DNA from: DASXRU01 sp039933315
Lineage (GTDB): Bacteria > Acidobacteriota > Blastocatellia > Pyrinomonadales > Pyrinomonadaceae
DNA: 26,212 nt
Reading direction: 5' to 3'
Assembly (NCBI GenBank): GCA_039933315.1
Contig: JBDTOI010000044.1
Location: 1-26,212, forward strand
In this document: one piece after another, positions 1 to 8,065 of the stretch
How positions within the stretch are numbered: the first letter of the stretch is position 1
How the letters are laid out: each line of letters begins with the position of its first letter
Translations under genes and position numbers: made by a program
The notes under the pieces: generated by a model
Seen by the model: the letters and a program-made list of their open reading frames with translations, nothing else
Database searches by the model: none
Told to the model about the DNA's origin: nothing

Positions 1-2
1 CG

Positions 3-2057
3 CCACAAAACGGGGGCACCGGCACGCAATACGTTTGGAGTAACTGGAGCGATGGCGGCGCCATCAGTCACTCGGTGGCTCCCGGCAGCAGCATCACCTA
101 CACGGCAACTTTTACGACGCAATACCTGTTAACCATGAACGCCGGCGCTGGGGGCACGGTGAGTCCAACGAGTGGCTTTTTCAACAGTGCACAGAGCGTT
201 CAGATCACGGCCACGCCAAATCCCGGCTTCAATTTCAGTGGTTGGACCGGGAGTGGCGCGGGGTCGTTTACGGGCAGCACCAATCCCACAAGTGTAACGA
301 TGAATGGCCCGTTGAGTGAGGCGGCCGCTTTTACCGCAGCACCGACGCCAACTCCCACCCCAAGTCCCAGCCCCACACCGACGCCAACGCCAGCCGGATA
401 TACACCAGCCGGTAGCAATGTCACCGTGCAGGAGAATGGGGTTGAGGTGACGTTTTCGCAAGTGAGCGGTGCGGGCACTACTACGATGAACTCGATCACG
501 CCGGCCAGCGCGGGGACGACGCCAGGTGGTTACGCGATCAATGGGAGTAGTGTGGCATTCGAAATCAGCACCACCGCCGCTTACACGCCGCCGATCGACG
601 TGTGCTTTGCGATGCCTACGGTAACTGATCCGGTGGCGTTCAACCTCCTGGCACTCTTGCACAACGAAGGCGGCGTGCTGGTAGACCGGACCATAAGTCG
701 CGACTTTGCGGCTAAGAAAGTATGCGGCCGGGTGAATTCACTTTCACCATTCGCGGTGGCCAGCAAGATAACAATGCAGTTCAGCCAGGCGAGCTATAGC
801 AAAGCGGAGAGTGGTCCGCTCACGAACATCACGGTGACCCGGAGCGGAGACACTTCCGCGCCAGCCTCAGTGAACTTCAGCACGGGGAATAACTCCTACG
901 TTGCTTGCGACGTCACCAATGGGACGGCGGTGCAGAACTGCGATTTTCTTTTAAGTTCCGGAACCTTGAATTTCGCCGCCGGCCAGGTCTCGCGCACCTT
1001 CCCGATCATTATTATCGAGGATCTCTACGTGGAAGGAGATGAGACGATCTCGTTGACGTTAAATGGTCCGTCGAGTGCGCTGCTGGGCATTCAGAGCACG
1101 GCGACGCTGACGATCACTGATAATGACAGCGTGACGCCGACGACCAATCCGCTGGACATCCCGCAAGCGTTTGTAGTTCAGCATTATTACGACTTTCTCG
1201 GCCGGGTGCCGGATGATGGTGGGCGTGATTACTGGGTCAACGAGATCACAGTCTGCGGCACGAACCAGGCCTGCATTAATGAGAGGCGAGTAGCGGTGTC
1301 GAACGCTTTCTTCTTCGAGCAGGAATACCAGCAGACAGCCTCGTATGTGTTCCTGCTTTACCGGGCGGCCTATGGCAACGATCAGCCGTTTCCCAATCCG
1401 GACTTCTTTGATTCCGGCCTCTCGGCGGAGCTGCACGCAGAAGCTAAGAAGCTGCCCCGCTATCTGTCGTTCGCCCGGGACCGGGGGCAGGTGGTGGGTG
1501 GCGCGGAGCTGGCTCAAACGCAACTGGCGTTGGCCAACCTCTTTGTGCAGCGGCAGGAATTCATCAATAGATATCCTTTGAGTTTGTCCGGGGGAGTGCA
1601 GTTTGTCGATGCGGTGCTGCTGACTATACAAAACGCTTCAGGAGTCACGCTGCCGGTTGATGCTCGCAACGCCCTGATCACGAACTTCGGCAACGGCGGG
1701 CGAGGGTCGGTGATGTTTCACCTGGCTAATGACTACTGGAACGGCTGCGATCGTTTGCCGGGAAGTCCCACGGCCCCCTGTGTGCCGGCCGGCTTCGGCG
1801 CTGCGGTGGACAATCGCCCGTTCATCGACGCTGAGTACACTCGCTCATTTGTCTATTCGCAATACACTGGCTACCTGCGCCGCGATGGGGACATTGGTGG
1901 CTTCATGTTCTGGCTAACTGAAGTCAGCAAGTCACCGCCGCGCAACGTGCCGCGGCAGCGGGCCATGGTCTGTTCCTTCATGACTTCAACCGAATACCAG
2001 CAGCGTTTGAGTCCCGTGGCCACGCATAACAACAGCGAGTGCCCGTCACCGCCGTAA
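3..2057 (+). CDS. Large secreted InlB-repeat / Calx-beta / DUF4214 protein (5'-truncated)
   Basis: The reading frame is open from the window edge (first full codon at 3), so the true start lies upstream; an in-frame GTG at 75 is not a credible start because it sits inside a repeat domain. Visible order: the end of one and all of another divergent InlB B-repeat (YVWSNWSDGG, then GAGGTVSPTSG, residues of roughly 3-330 nt), a Pro-Thr/Pro-Ser linker (about 343-395), a GYTPAGSNVTV-type module of unknown function (397-770), one Calx-beta domain ending TLTITDND (772-1130), and the DUF4214-type tail (1145-2057) with GRVPDDGG and six cysteines. Such modules are typical of secreted or surface adhesion-like proteins; the function here is unknown. 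The last ~70 residues are almost identical to those of the next gene. The N-terminal part of this gene, including any signal peptide, is outside the window. Confidence 0.9.
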   Translation, partial: PQNGGTGTQYVWSNWSDGGAISHSVAPGSSITYTATFTTQYLLTMNAGAGGTVSPTSGFFNSAQSVQITATPNPGFNFSGWTGSGAGSFTGSTNPTSVTMNGPLSEAAAFTAAPTPTPTPSPSPTPTPTPAGYTPAGSNVTVQENGVEVTFSQVSGAGTTTMNSITPASAGTTPGGYAINGSSVAFEISTTAAYTPPIDVCFAMPTVTDPVAFNLLALLHNEGGVLVDRTISRDFAAKKVCGRVNSLSPFAVASKITMQFSQASYSKAESGPLTNITVTRSGDTSAPASVNFSTGNNSYVACDVTNGTAVQNCDFLLSSGTLNFAAGQVSRTFPIIIIEDLYVEGDETISLTLNGPSSALLGIQSTATLTITDNDSVTPTTNPLDIPQAFVVQHYYDFLGRVPDDGGRDYWVNEITVCGTNQACINERRVAVSNAFFFEQEYQQTASYVFLLYRAAYGNDQPFPNPDFFDSGLSAELHAEAKKLPRYLSFARDRGQVVGGAELAQTQLALANLFVQRQEFINRYPLSLSGGVQFVDAVLLTIQNASGVTLPVDARNALITNFGNGGRGSVMFHLANDYWNGCDRLPGSPTAPCVPAGFGAAVDNRPFIDAEYTRSFVYSQYTGYLRRDGDIGGFMFWLTEVSKSPPRNVPRQRAMVCSFMTSTEYQQRLSPVATHNNSECPSPP

Positions 2058-2093
2058 AGCAGAAGGCAGGCAGCAGCAGGCAGTAGCCCGACC
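2058..2093. repeat. Post-stop GGCAG-rich short repeat
   Basis: Directly after the TAA stop lie several degenerate copies of GCAG/GGCAG units (gcagaaggcaggcagcagca and onward), ending in GTAGCCCGACC. The same kind of tract follows the stop codons at 7743, 14047 and 19025. No coding or terminator function is visible; there is no hairpin with a T run. Confidence 0.75.
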
Positions 2094-2120
2094 ATTGGGA
2101 AAACCGCCGACGTTGCAAAG

Positions 2121-2309
2121 TAACGCCGAAGGCGTTGGCAAATTTCAGCCCAGGGTAACACCCTGGAACGACCTGAAAGTGTTGGCCAACCGTGTAGAGG
2201 GAAAGGCGGGTTGGGTTTTTGCCAACCCCTTCAGGGTTGAAACTAAGACTCGGTCGATCGTTTCCAGGGTGTTACCCTGGGCTGAAATTCGCCAACGCCT
2301 TCGGCGTTA
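2121..2309. repeat. Composite palindromic element, ~51-bp inverted arms
   Basis: The left arm (2121-2171) and right arm (2258-2309) are near-perfect reverse complements. Each arm contains two smaller palindromes: AACGCC-GAA-GGCGTT and CCAGGGT-AAC-ACCCTGG. The spacer holds a further hairpin, GGGTTGG (2208-2214) with CCAACCC (2222-2228), whose loop is T-rich. The element resembles one at 22764-22929 in layout and in the CCCAGGGT core. No transposase is nearby, so it is best described as a non-coding, possibly mobilisable (MITE/REP-like) palindromic element. Short open frames across it are by-products of the repeats. Confidence 0.8.
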
Positions 2310-2420
2310 TCTGGCTGGCATCAGCCACGGATCGTGCAACTGAAATTCGCTGGCGTTAGACCTGTTAAGGTTCCGTGCAATAGACTCACGTCGCGCAGGG
2401 TCAGAGCAAAGTTTTCTGCC

Positions 2421-2508
2421 GTCTGCCTGGAAATACCAGATTATTTGTGGCACAATCCGCGCGAGCTTTTAAAGACGAGGGGGCCCGTCCGGTCCAGCTT
2501 CTCCGCAT
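2421..2508 (+). promoter_or_regulatory. Conserved upstream block, probable promoter of the 1687-aa gene
   Basis: This stretch matches 14181-14265, at a similar distance from the start codon of another array gene, with long identical runs such as GTGGCACAATCCGCGCGAGC and GCTTCTCC. It can be read two ways. One is a sigma-54-like element, TGGCAC (2448-2453) with GC at 2461-2462 in the -24/-12 spacing, although the -12 box lacks the usual TT. The other is a sigma-70-like pair, CTGGAA with CACAAT about 18 nt apart. Which, if either, is used cannot be told from sequence alone. Positions 2310-2420, just upstream, show no recognisable feature. Confidence 0.45.
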
Positions 2509-2597
2509 CGATTCCCGAATGGATGAATTTACGCGATCTGTTTCCTGCTGATTGACTACGCCTGGAGAAGTTCCCAACAGACTTTTGTACTGCTCGA

Positions 2598-2679
2598 CAG
2601 CGTTACGGTTTTCTCAGATTCCGAACCGAAAAAGTCCCGGCTTACGTATATTCAATTGAATCTTCGCCTAAGGAGTGCC
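2598..2679 (+). promoter_or_regulatory. Conserved 5' leader with ribosome binding site (copy 1)
   Basis: The ~80 nt before the TTG start share a block with 7985-8065 and 14361-14444: CAGCGTTACGG, then CCGAACCGA, then AAGTCCCGGCTTACGTATAT and a TGAATCT element, ending in a Shine-Dalgarno AAGGAG (2670-2675) four nt from the TTG at 2680. The position of this match fixes the start codon of the gene. Whether the block acts as RNA (translation control) or DNA is not known. Confidence 0.6.
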
Positions 2680-5600
2680 TTGATTAGCGCCATGACAGCT
2701 TGCCTCAGATTCTTGGCCCATGTTCTCCCACGACGCCCCTCGGGACGGCTGAGGGTTGTGGGCTTACTCGCCTTGTTTGCAGTTACTTTCGTCTCGACAG
2801 TTTTCCAACTCTTCCCCCAAAGCCTGGCATCCGCAAACAAATTTGGGCCGGCCGATTCACCGGAAATCGCACGACTCAGCGACAAGGTTACCGTGCAGGC
2901 TGCTGAGTGCGGTAATCCCAGAATCAGTCTGAGTGATGGCCATGATCTGATCACCTCTTACGCCGGTCCTGAAGCATTACGACAGGCCCTGGAACAGAAT
3001 CTGGCTGAACCCTTGAGTCTCACCTCAGCGGATTTCGACGAAGACGGTGTGCCCGATCTGGTGAGTGGTTTTGCATATGAGGGGCAGGGAATCATCAGCG
3101 TCATGCGTGGCAACGTGGATGCGATCTTTCCTAACACGCCGGAGGCCATTCAGCGCCGCAGCTCAGGACGATTTACGAGCGCTCCGTTCCTGGCGCCAGC
3201 TCGGACAGTGGGCGCTCCAGTGCCGGCTGATTTTCTCGGAGCTGGAGATTTCGATGCTGACGGGCATCAGGATATTGTTGTGGGGCAACGCGGTGGAAAT
3301 ACCCTTGTATTACTTTCCGGAGACGGGCGCGGAGGCTTTTCTTCACCCGAAGTGACTGCGTTGCCGGCTAATATCACCGCCTTGGCATCCGGAGAAGTCA
3401 ATCGAGCGGATGGGTTAAACGATCTGATCGTGGCCGTGACTTCAGGAGCACGCAGTGAGGTCCTCATCTTTGAAGGGCCGGAGGGTGCACTCAAAGCTAA
3501 CCCCGAGCGGTTCACGATTCCAGCGGCGGCCAAGGCATTGGCGCTCGGGCAATTTGACGAGAGTTATGAAATAGATTTGGCCGTCGGTGCTGCCGATCGT
3601 CTGGTCGTTATGCGCGGACGCGATCGCAGATTGTCTCTCGATGCAGGGGCGCAAGCGAAGGTACTTCCTTTGCAAGTGAGCTCACGTGCTTTGGGCGCGT
3701 CTGTCAAATCCCTGGCCGTAGGGAATTTTAATGCCGACGGTTTCCAATCTATCGCCGTATTGTCAGAAGAGGGTGAGGTTGCGCTGTTGAGTGGCTCCGC
3801 GCAAAGAGTCGGTCAAAAACACCGGACTGTGGGTGTCAACGAATGGACCCGACGCAGGATCGCCCGTGTTGATTCGGATGCTGTTGCGAAACTTGTGCGC
3901 ATAAAACTCTCGACGTCCCCCGGCGACGAGTTGCTGTTGGTGGACCCCGGTACCCGACACTTCAAGTTGTTAACCGCACTCTCGGAAGCCTCTGCCGGCG
4001 AAGATTCCTTTGAGACAGCCACCGCTCCTGTCGACGTGCTGCCGCTGCGTTTGAACGGCGATGCTCTCGATGATCTCGTTTTGCTCCAGGCGGGAATGGC
4101 CGCTCCTGTAATAGTCCCCACTTCCACCACGCAGACGTTTACCGTCAATACCACGGCAGATACGTTTGATGGAGTTTGCGATGCAGCGAATTGCACTTTG
4201 CGCGAGGCCCTCGCATTGGCCAATGGCAACTTCAGTCCCGATACAATTGCATTCAACATCCCAACCACTGATCCAGGTTTCGATGGGAGCGTTTTCACCA
4301 TTAACGTATCGAGCGCCCAGGGCGGCATCGGCGACGGTGGAACCACAATTGATGGCTCAACTCAGACAAGTTTTACGGGAAATACCAATGCGGGTGGACC
4401 TGAGATAGTACTCAAAGGGACCAGTTTCAATAATACAAACGGATTTACGATACTCAGTGGCGCAAACGCCATTAACAGTATCACCATCAACTCATACCAG
4501 CGCGTTGGCATAGCTATTCTCAGTCAGGACGCGTCCGGGAACGTGATTACCGGTTGCTACATTGGTACGAATTCCACGGGCACCAGCGCGCTCGCCAACG
4601 GCCTGGATGGCATCACCCTTACGCAGCGGGCGAGTAATAATCTTATCGGCGGAACTGCGACAGCGGCGCGGAACGTAATTTCTGGCAACTTTCAGCGCGG
4701 ACTCTTGATCCAGGCTGCTTTGGCTGATGCCAGCACGAACAACAATCTAGTCCAGGGTAATTACATTGGCACTGATGCCACTGGCACCAAAGCCCTGGGT
4801 AATGGCGTGGAAGGAATTCAAATAGGCGGAACAGCTAACGCGAACGTCATCGGAGGGACCTCGCCAGGGGCCCGAAACGTAATTTCAGCCAACGGACGCT
4901 TCAATGTGATCCTCAATCCGGGATCTGACGTAGGCAATAACCTGGTTCAGGGCAACTACATTGGTACCGACCTAACTGGAACGGTACCGTTGGGCAATGA
5001 CGGCATTTACACGGGAACTTTCCCGGGTGTCGGCAAGTACGCCGGCATAGGCTTGTTTCCTTCAAGTTCAAATACGATCGGGGGAACCGTTGTCAGCGCG
5101 CGTAACATCATCTCGGGAAACGCAAGTGAAGGCATCCAGATAAACGGTGGCAGCAATCAGTTAATTCAAGGCAATTTCATAGGCACCGATGTGAGCGGCA
5201 CCATGGCTGTCGCTAACGCCTTTGCCGGCGTTGGGATGGAACCCGGTTCAGTAAACAACACGGTCGGTGGGACGGTGGCGGGTGCGGGAAACGTGATAGG
5301 AGGTAATTTTTTCGGCGGCGTCGGGATCGGCGGCAACGACAACGTAGTTCAAGGTAATTTGATCGGAACAAATGCCAGTGGCACCGCCGCTATTAAGAAC
5401 CGTGCCGGAGGGGTACTTATTCTTAATGCCAGTCGCACCCACTTGGGCGGCCTGGTACCAGCGGCCAGAAATATTATCTCCGGAAACGATAATTATGGAA
5501 TCGGGTTATATGGCGGTCCTACAAGCTCTGGTCCCGGAGAGGCAAGAGATAACTTTATTGAAGGTAACTTCATTGGCACCGACATCACAGGCACCAGTAA

Positions 5601-7743
5601 GATTGGAAACAACGCTGATGGTGTGCAGGTGGTGATAACTACAGGTGGCGCGACGAATACGGTGGGAGGGTCGGTTGTTGAATCGCGAAACATTATTTCG
5701 GGAAACACCGGCCATGGAGTCTCTATTGGTATACGTCTGATTGATCCCAAAACAGGCCAGCCGCTGCCAGGAGCGGGCGGCACCGGAATAACCGTGCGAA
5801 ACAACTACATCGGCACGAACGTCAATGGCGATAATTGTTTGGGCAACACGCTAAATGGCGTCTTCGTGGATGCCGATTCAACCACTAATACTATTTCCGA
5901 TAATCTGATCACCTGTAATGGTCAGAACGGAATCTTCATTCCGCAGAACAGCAATCCCGGTGTGCGCATTTTCCTCGATAACAATTCAGTCTTTGCCAAC
6001 GCTTCTTTGGGAATTGATTTGGGTGTCGCAGGTATCACGGAGAATGATCCCCAGGACCCTGATGATGGCGCGAACTTTCAGCAGAACTTTCCCATACTGA
6101 CATCGTTCACAACCGGCGCTGATGTCGGTGGCGCGGGAAGGGAGCGCCCCAGTGCCCCGGAAGCAACCGCGACAGTGAATGGGACTCTGAACAGTACACC
6201 CAACTCAACGTTCACGGTGCACTGGTATTTCAGTTCTGATTCCCAATGCGTCACGAATCAACAGACCAACAGGCCGCTGGTTTCGGGCAAAGTGCCGAAT
6301 GTGAATACCAATGCGGACGGGGACGCTGCCTTCCACTTTCCTTTGGATCTCCCGACAGGGATCAATAACGGGATCGTGAACTGCACGGCGACGGATGGTG
6401 AGGGCAACACTTCAGAGTTTTCGGCGTGTCTGCCGGTCACCGCTTCTGCCACGTCTCCCAGTATCCAATTCAGCAGCGCGACTTATAGCAAGCCGGAGAG
6501 TGGGCCCAGCACGAACATCACGGTGACGCGCACCGGAGACACGAGTGGCGCCTCGTCCGTGAACTTCAGCACCGGCAATAACTCTTATGTGGCCTGTAAC
6601 ACGGTAAGTGGACAGGCGGCGCAGAACTGCGACTTTCTTTTAAGCTCGGGGACGCTGAACTTTGCCGCCGGGCAAACGTCCAGAACATTTCCCATCATTA
6701 TTCTGGAAGACATGTACGTGGAAGGGAACGAGACGCTGAGTCTTTCGTTGAGTAGTCCGACGGGCGCGGTGCTGGGCAGTCAGACGAGCGCGACGCTGAC
6801 CATCACGGACAATGACAGTAGCCCGCCGGCCAGCAACCCGCTGGACGATCCACAGTTCTTTGTGCGGGAGCATTACTACGATTTCCTGGGCCGGTTACCA
6901 GACGATGGGGGGCTCGCGTTCTGGACCAACGAGATCACTCAGTGCGGCACGAACCAGGCGTGTATCAATGAGCGGCGGGTGGCTGTGTCGAATGCGTTCT
7001 TCTTTGAGCTGGAATATCAGCAGACGGCCAATTATGTGTTCCTGCTGTACCGGGCGTCGTACGGAAATGATCAGCCTTTTCCCAATCCGGATTTCTTTGA
7101 CGCGAATGTCTCAGCGGCGCTTAAGGCGGAAGCAAAGAAGCTGCCACGATATTTGTCGTTCGTCAGGGACCGGGCGCAGGTGGTTGGTGGCAGCAATCTG
7201 GCGCAGACGCAACTGGCGTTGGCGAATGCCTTTGTGCAGCGGCCGGAGTTTATCGCTAAGTACCCCTCCAGTTTATCCACTGGAGCGCAGTTTGTGAGTG
7301 CTGTGCTGGCGACGATACAAACTGCTAGCGGGGTTGACCTATCATCACAGACGGGAACGCTGGTCAATCATTTCAACAGTGGTGGGCGAGGGCTGGTGAT
7401 GTTTCACCTGGCGAATGATTACTGGAACGGCTGCGAGCGTTTGCCGGGCAGTCCCACGGCCCCGTGTGTGCCGGCCGGGTTTGGCGCTCCGGTGGACAAT
7501 CGCCCGTTTATCGACGCTGAGTACACTCGTTCATTTGTCTATTCACAATACACCGGCTACCTGCGCCGCGATGGTGACATTGGTGGCTTTATGTTCTGGC
7601 TAACTGAAGTCAGCAAGTCGCCCCCGCGTAACGTGCCGCGGCAGCGGGCCATGGTCTGCTCGTTCATGACCTCAACCGAATATCAGCAACGCCTGAGCCC
7701 GGTCGCCACCCACAACAACAGCGAATGCCTACCCCCGCCGTAG
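2680..7743 (+). CDS. Giant secreted FG-GAP / CSLREA / beta-helix / Calx-beta / DUF4214 protein
   Basis: 1687 residues from TTG at 2680. The frame is open to a TTG at 2656, but 2680 is chosen because its AAGGAG site and context match the starts of the two following paralogues. An N-terminal signal peptide (Arg-rich, then VVGLLALFAVTFVSTVF) predicts export. Residues ~110-472 are FG-GAP/VCBS-like repeats with Ca-binding motifs (DFDEDGVPDLV, DFDADGHQDIV). A CSLREA-type motif (NCTLREA) lies near 506. Residues ~587-1127 form a beta-helix with seven GTxxxGT repeats, each paired with an IGGT...ARNxISGN strand. An Ig-like module (~1160-1257), one Calx-beta (~1260-1379) and the six-Cys DUF4214 tail (1386-1687) follow. 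Probably a cell-surface or secreted structural/adhesive protein; no enzymatic motif is visible. Confidence 0.9.
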   Translation: MISAMTACLRFLAHVLPRRPSGRLRVVGLLALFAVTFVSTVFQLFPQSLASANKFGPADSPEIARLSDKVTVQAAECGNPRISLSDGHDLITSYAGPEALRQALEQNLAEPLSLTSADFDEDGVPDLVSGFAYEGQGIISVMRGNVDAIFPNTPEAIQRRSSGRFTSAPFLAPARTVGAPVPADFLGAGDFDADGHQDIVVGQRGGNTLVLLSGDGRGGFSSPEVTALPANITALASGEVNRADGLNDLIVAVTSGARSEVLIFEGPEGALKANPERFTIPAAAKALALGQFDESYEIDLAVGAADRLVVMRGRDRRLSLDAGAQAKVLPLQVSSRALGASVKSLAVGNFNADGFQSIAVLSEEGEVALLSGSAQRVGQKHRTVGVNEWTRRRIARVDSDAVAKLVRIKLSTSPGDELLLVDPGTRHFKLLTALSEASAGEDSFETATAPVDVLPLRLNGDALDDLVLLQAGMAAPVIVPTSTTQTFTVNTTADTFDGVCDAANCTLREALALANGNFSPDTIAFNIPTTDPGFDGSVFTINVSSAQGGIGDGGTTIDGSTQTSFTGNTNAGGPEIVLKGTSFNNTNGFTILSGANAINSITINSYQRVGIAILSQDASGNVITGCYIGTNSTGTSALANGLDGITLTQRASNNLIGGTATAARNVISGNFQRGLLIQAALADASTNNNLVQGNYIGTDATGTKALGNGVEGIQIGGTANANVIGGTSPGARNVISANGRFNVILNPGSDVGNNLVQGNYIGTDLTGTVPLGNDGIYTGTFPGVGKYAGIGLFPSSSNTIGGTVVSARNIISGNASEGIQINGGSNQLIQGNFIGTDVSGTMAVANAFAGVGMEPGSVNNTVGGTVAGAGNVIGGNFFGGVGIGGNDNVVQGNLIGTNASGTAAIKNRAGGVLILNASRTHLGGLVPAARNIISGNDNYGIGLYGGPTSSGPGEARDNFIEGNFIGTDITGTSKIGNNADGVQVVITTGGATNTVGGSVVESRNIISGNTGHGVSIGIRLIDPKTGQPLPGAGGTGITVRNNYIGTNVNGDNCLGNTLNGVFVDADSTTNTISDNLITCNGQNGIFIPQNSNPGVRIFLDNNSVFANASLGIDLGVAGITENDPQDPDDGANFQQNFPILTSFTTGADVGGAGRERPSAPEATATVNGTLNSTPNSTFTVHWYFSSDSQCVTNQQTNRPLVSGKVPNVNTNADGDAAFHFPLDLPTGINNGIVNCTATDGEGNTSEFSACLPVTASATSPSIQFSSATYSKPESGPSTNITVTRTGDTSGASSVNFSTGNNSYVACNTVSGQAAQNCDFLLSSGTLNFAAGQTSRTFPIIILEDMYVEGNETLSLSLSSPTGAVLGSQTSATLTITDNDSSPPASNPLDDPQFFVREHYYDFLGRLPDDGGLAFWTNEITQCGTNQACINERRVAVSNAFFFELEYQQTANYVFLLYRASYGNDQPFPNPDFFDANVSAALKAEAKKLPRYLSFVRDRAQVVGGSNLAQTQLALANAFVQRPEFIAKYPSSLSTGAQFVSAVLATIQTASGVDLSSQTGTLVNHFNSGGRGLVMFHLANDYWNGCERLPGSPTAPCVPAGFGAPVDNRPFIDAEYTRSFVYSQYTGYLRRDGDIGGFMFWLTEVSKSPPRNVPRQRAMVCSFMTSTEYQQRLSPVATHNNSECLPPP

Positions 7744-7806
7744 GGCAGAAGGCGGACGGCAGGAGGCAGAAGGCAGGAGGCAGTAGCCCGACAGTCAGGG
7801 AGGGCT
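7744..7806. repeat. Post-stop GGCAG repeats plus AGCCC...GGGCT hairpin
   Basis: Immediately after the TAG stop come about six GGCAGRAGGCRG-like units, followed by an imperfect palindrome AGCCC (7785-7789) / GGGCT (7802-7806) around GACAGTCAGGGA. A close copy of this last hairpin is at 19068-19087 behind another array gene, and its left half is at the end of the tract after the first gene. No T run follows, so it is not a classical intrinsic terminator. Confidence 0.7.
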
Positions 7807-7814
7807 CAAGAGCG

Positions 7815-7893
7815 AGAGGTCAGAGGTCGGAAGTCATTAAAAGCAACACAAAGCGCGTCACGTCTGACCTCTGACTTCTGACCTCCAACCTCT
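7815..7893. repeat. Inverted repeat of AGGTCAGAGGTC type
   Basis: AGAGGTCAGAGGTCGGAAGTCA (7815-7836, given here as its key pattern AGGTCAG-AGGTCGG-AAGTCA) is the imperfect reverse complement of 7872-7893. Each arm is itself made of short AGGTC/AAGTC repeats. The ~35-nt spacer shows nothing recognisable. It could form a hairpin in the transcript; no T run follows. Positions 7894-7984 carry no recognisable feature. Confidence 0.65.
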
Positions 7894-7984
7894 GAAGTTC
7901 CGAGCCGCTCCCCAGGCGCGAATTTCCCCCGCAAAACATAGACCATTAGGACTTTCTTAATATAGACTCTCCGGCACTGCCAGA

Positions 7985-8065
7985 CAGCTTTACGGCGTTC
8001 TCCGATTCCGAACCGACAAGGTCCCGGCTTACGTATATCCAATGAATCTTAGCTGAAGGAGTGCT
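7985..8065 (+). promoter_or_regulatory. Conserved 5' leader with ribosome binding site (copy 2)
   Basis: Same leader as at 2598-2679 and 14361-14444: CAGCTTTACGG, GATTCCGAACCGA, then GTCCCGGCTTACGTATAT and TGAATCT, with Shine-Dalgarno AAGGAG at 8056-8061, four nt before TTG at 8066. Unlike the other two copies there is no upstream TGGCACAATCC block, so transcription here must start from a different promoter or read through from the gene before. Confidence 0.6.

Noticed and set aside
75..77. GTG at 75 as the true start of the first gene
   Set aside because: The frame is open to the window edge and the upstream residues (YVWSNWSDGG) belong to the same repeat domain, so the gene is truncated by the window.
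2095..2555. Two short plus-strand open frames (82 and 73 codons) in the first intergenic space
   Set aside because: They run through the palindromic element and the conserved promoter-like block, and lack convincing starts or recognisable products.
2598..2679. Leader as a cyclic-di-GMP (GEMM) riboswitch
   Set aside because: The characteristic CACGCACAGGGCAAACC and GGGACGCAAAGCC elements are missing.
4540..5860. Regularly spaced repeats resembling a CRISPR-like array
   Set aside because: The repeats are in frame, degenerate, and translate to GTDxTGT/IGGT beta-helix turns; there are no exact repeats or cas genes.
7806..8042. 78-codon minus-strand open frame between two array genes
   Set aside because: It spans an inverted repeat and the leader shared with two other genes; conservation is explained by the leader.
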